Shown here piece by piece: positions 63,947 through 64,000 of a DNA stretch of 64,000 nucleotides. Within the stretch, counting starts at the first letter, position 1; every line of letters begins with the position of its first letter. Location of the stretch: assembly GCF_000473245.1 (NCBI RefSeq), contig NC_022524.1, positions 1,512,501 to 1,576,500 of the forward strand, read 5' to 3'. The stretch comes from Bacillus infantis NRRL B-14911. Its GTDB lineage: Bacteria; Bacillota; Bacilli; Bacillales; Cytobacillaceae. The notes beneath the pieces are model-generated. The model saw nothing but the letters and a program-made list of their open reading frames with translations, was not told where the DNA came from and ran no database searches. Position numbers and translations under genes: made by a program.

Positions 63947-64000
63947 CATTAGATGGAAGAAAATCACAATAGGCTTTTTTATATTTTGGCTGTGTTAGTG

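Noticed and set aside
1-64000. tRNA or rRNA genes, CRISPR arrays, transposases, integrases or phage genes
   Set aside because: Looked for on both strands by motif (cloverleaf ends, spaced direct repeats, DDE or tyrosine-recombinase proteins); nothing recognisable was seen, though a computed scan was not possible.

Overview
The window is chromosomal DNA from a spore-forming, low-to-moderate GC Gram-positive of the family Bacillaceae. Evidence: an alpha/beta-type SASP, other spore-type small proteins, Spo0E, sporulation-type orphan kinases, S-box (SAM) riboswitches, CtsR boxes, strong AGGAGG ribosome binding sites and frequent intrinsic terminators. From memory, the gene order follows the Bacillus subtilis segment sigI-rsgI-sspD ... 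ktrD ... ykrP-kinE ... mtn genes ... spo0E ... kinD-mhqR ... clpE-ykvI ... ykvS ... ptsH-ptsI ... ykwC ... patA-cheV-ykyB, with many genes inserted or lost between these anchors. The interspersed repeats suggest a Cytobacillus/Mesobacillus-like genome, but genus cannot be fixed from the sequence alone. No rRNA, tRNA, CRISPR, transposase, integrase or phage gene was seen; this looks like core chromosome with small accessory inserts.

Region by region. 0.1-3 kb: a membrane protein, then sigI-rsgI (sigma factor and membrane anti-sigma factor) behind a SigI-like promoter, then an sspD-type SASP with a sigma-G-like promoter. 3-7 kb: glycolate oxidase glcD-glcF with an upstream CdaR-type regulator. 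7-13 kb: KtrD potassium channel subunit, a DUF3905 protein, two overlapping tiny spore-type genes, a B12-binding radical SAM protein and a membrane acyltransferase. 13-18.5 kb: a chemoreceptor, a triple-PAS sporulation-type kinase (kinE position), and an ArsR/DUF2087 regulator followed by a GNAT acetyltransferase. 18.4-25.5 kb: methionine salvage (mtnK, mtnU on minus; mtnE, mtnW-X-B-D on plus) under two SAM riboswitches; mtnA is absent. 25.5-26.1 kb: a tandem array of three structured repeats. 26-30.7 kb: fosB, spo0E, a ZIP metal transporter, an Fsr-like MFS exporter and an aminoglycoside-phosphotransferase-fold kinase.

30.7-38.2 kb: a Cache-domain kinase (kinD), a YunD-like nucleotidase, mhqR, an M3 oligopeptidase and another multi-TM PAS kinase. 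38.3-45.6 kb: CtsR-controlled clpE, ykvI, a lipoprotein, a CPBP protease, a NAD(P)-binding protein, ykvS, a 64-residue protein, an SDR and a 26-residue membrane peptide. 45.6-50 kb: a PilZ protein and an operon of MoxR ATPase, DUF58 and a transglutaminase-less DUF4129 membrane protein plus a 93-residue protein. 50.3-52.3 kb: ptsH-ptsI. 52.8-57.8 kb: a divergent SDR, a lipoprotein, ykwC, patA, an RDD protein and a DinB-fold protein. 57.8-64 kb: TetR/UMF1-type transporter, cheV, repeat cluster, ykyB and a padR-MFS pair with a very long perfect operator-like palindrome.

Themes: (1) sporulation entry, with three orphan kinases and a Spo0E phosphatase that could all act on the Spo0A phosphorelay; (2) sulfur salvage under SAM control; (3) phosphonate-antibiotic tolerance (fosB and an Fsr-like exporter 1.8 kb apart); (4) hairpin-forming interspersed repeats, the least explained structure here. 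I did not find a clearly new multigene system; the strongest candidates for undescribed biology are the repeats, the tiny genes at 9.2-9.5 kb and 45.5 kb, and the modified MoxR operon.
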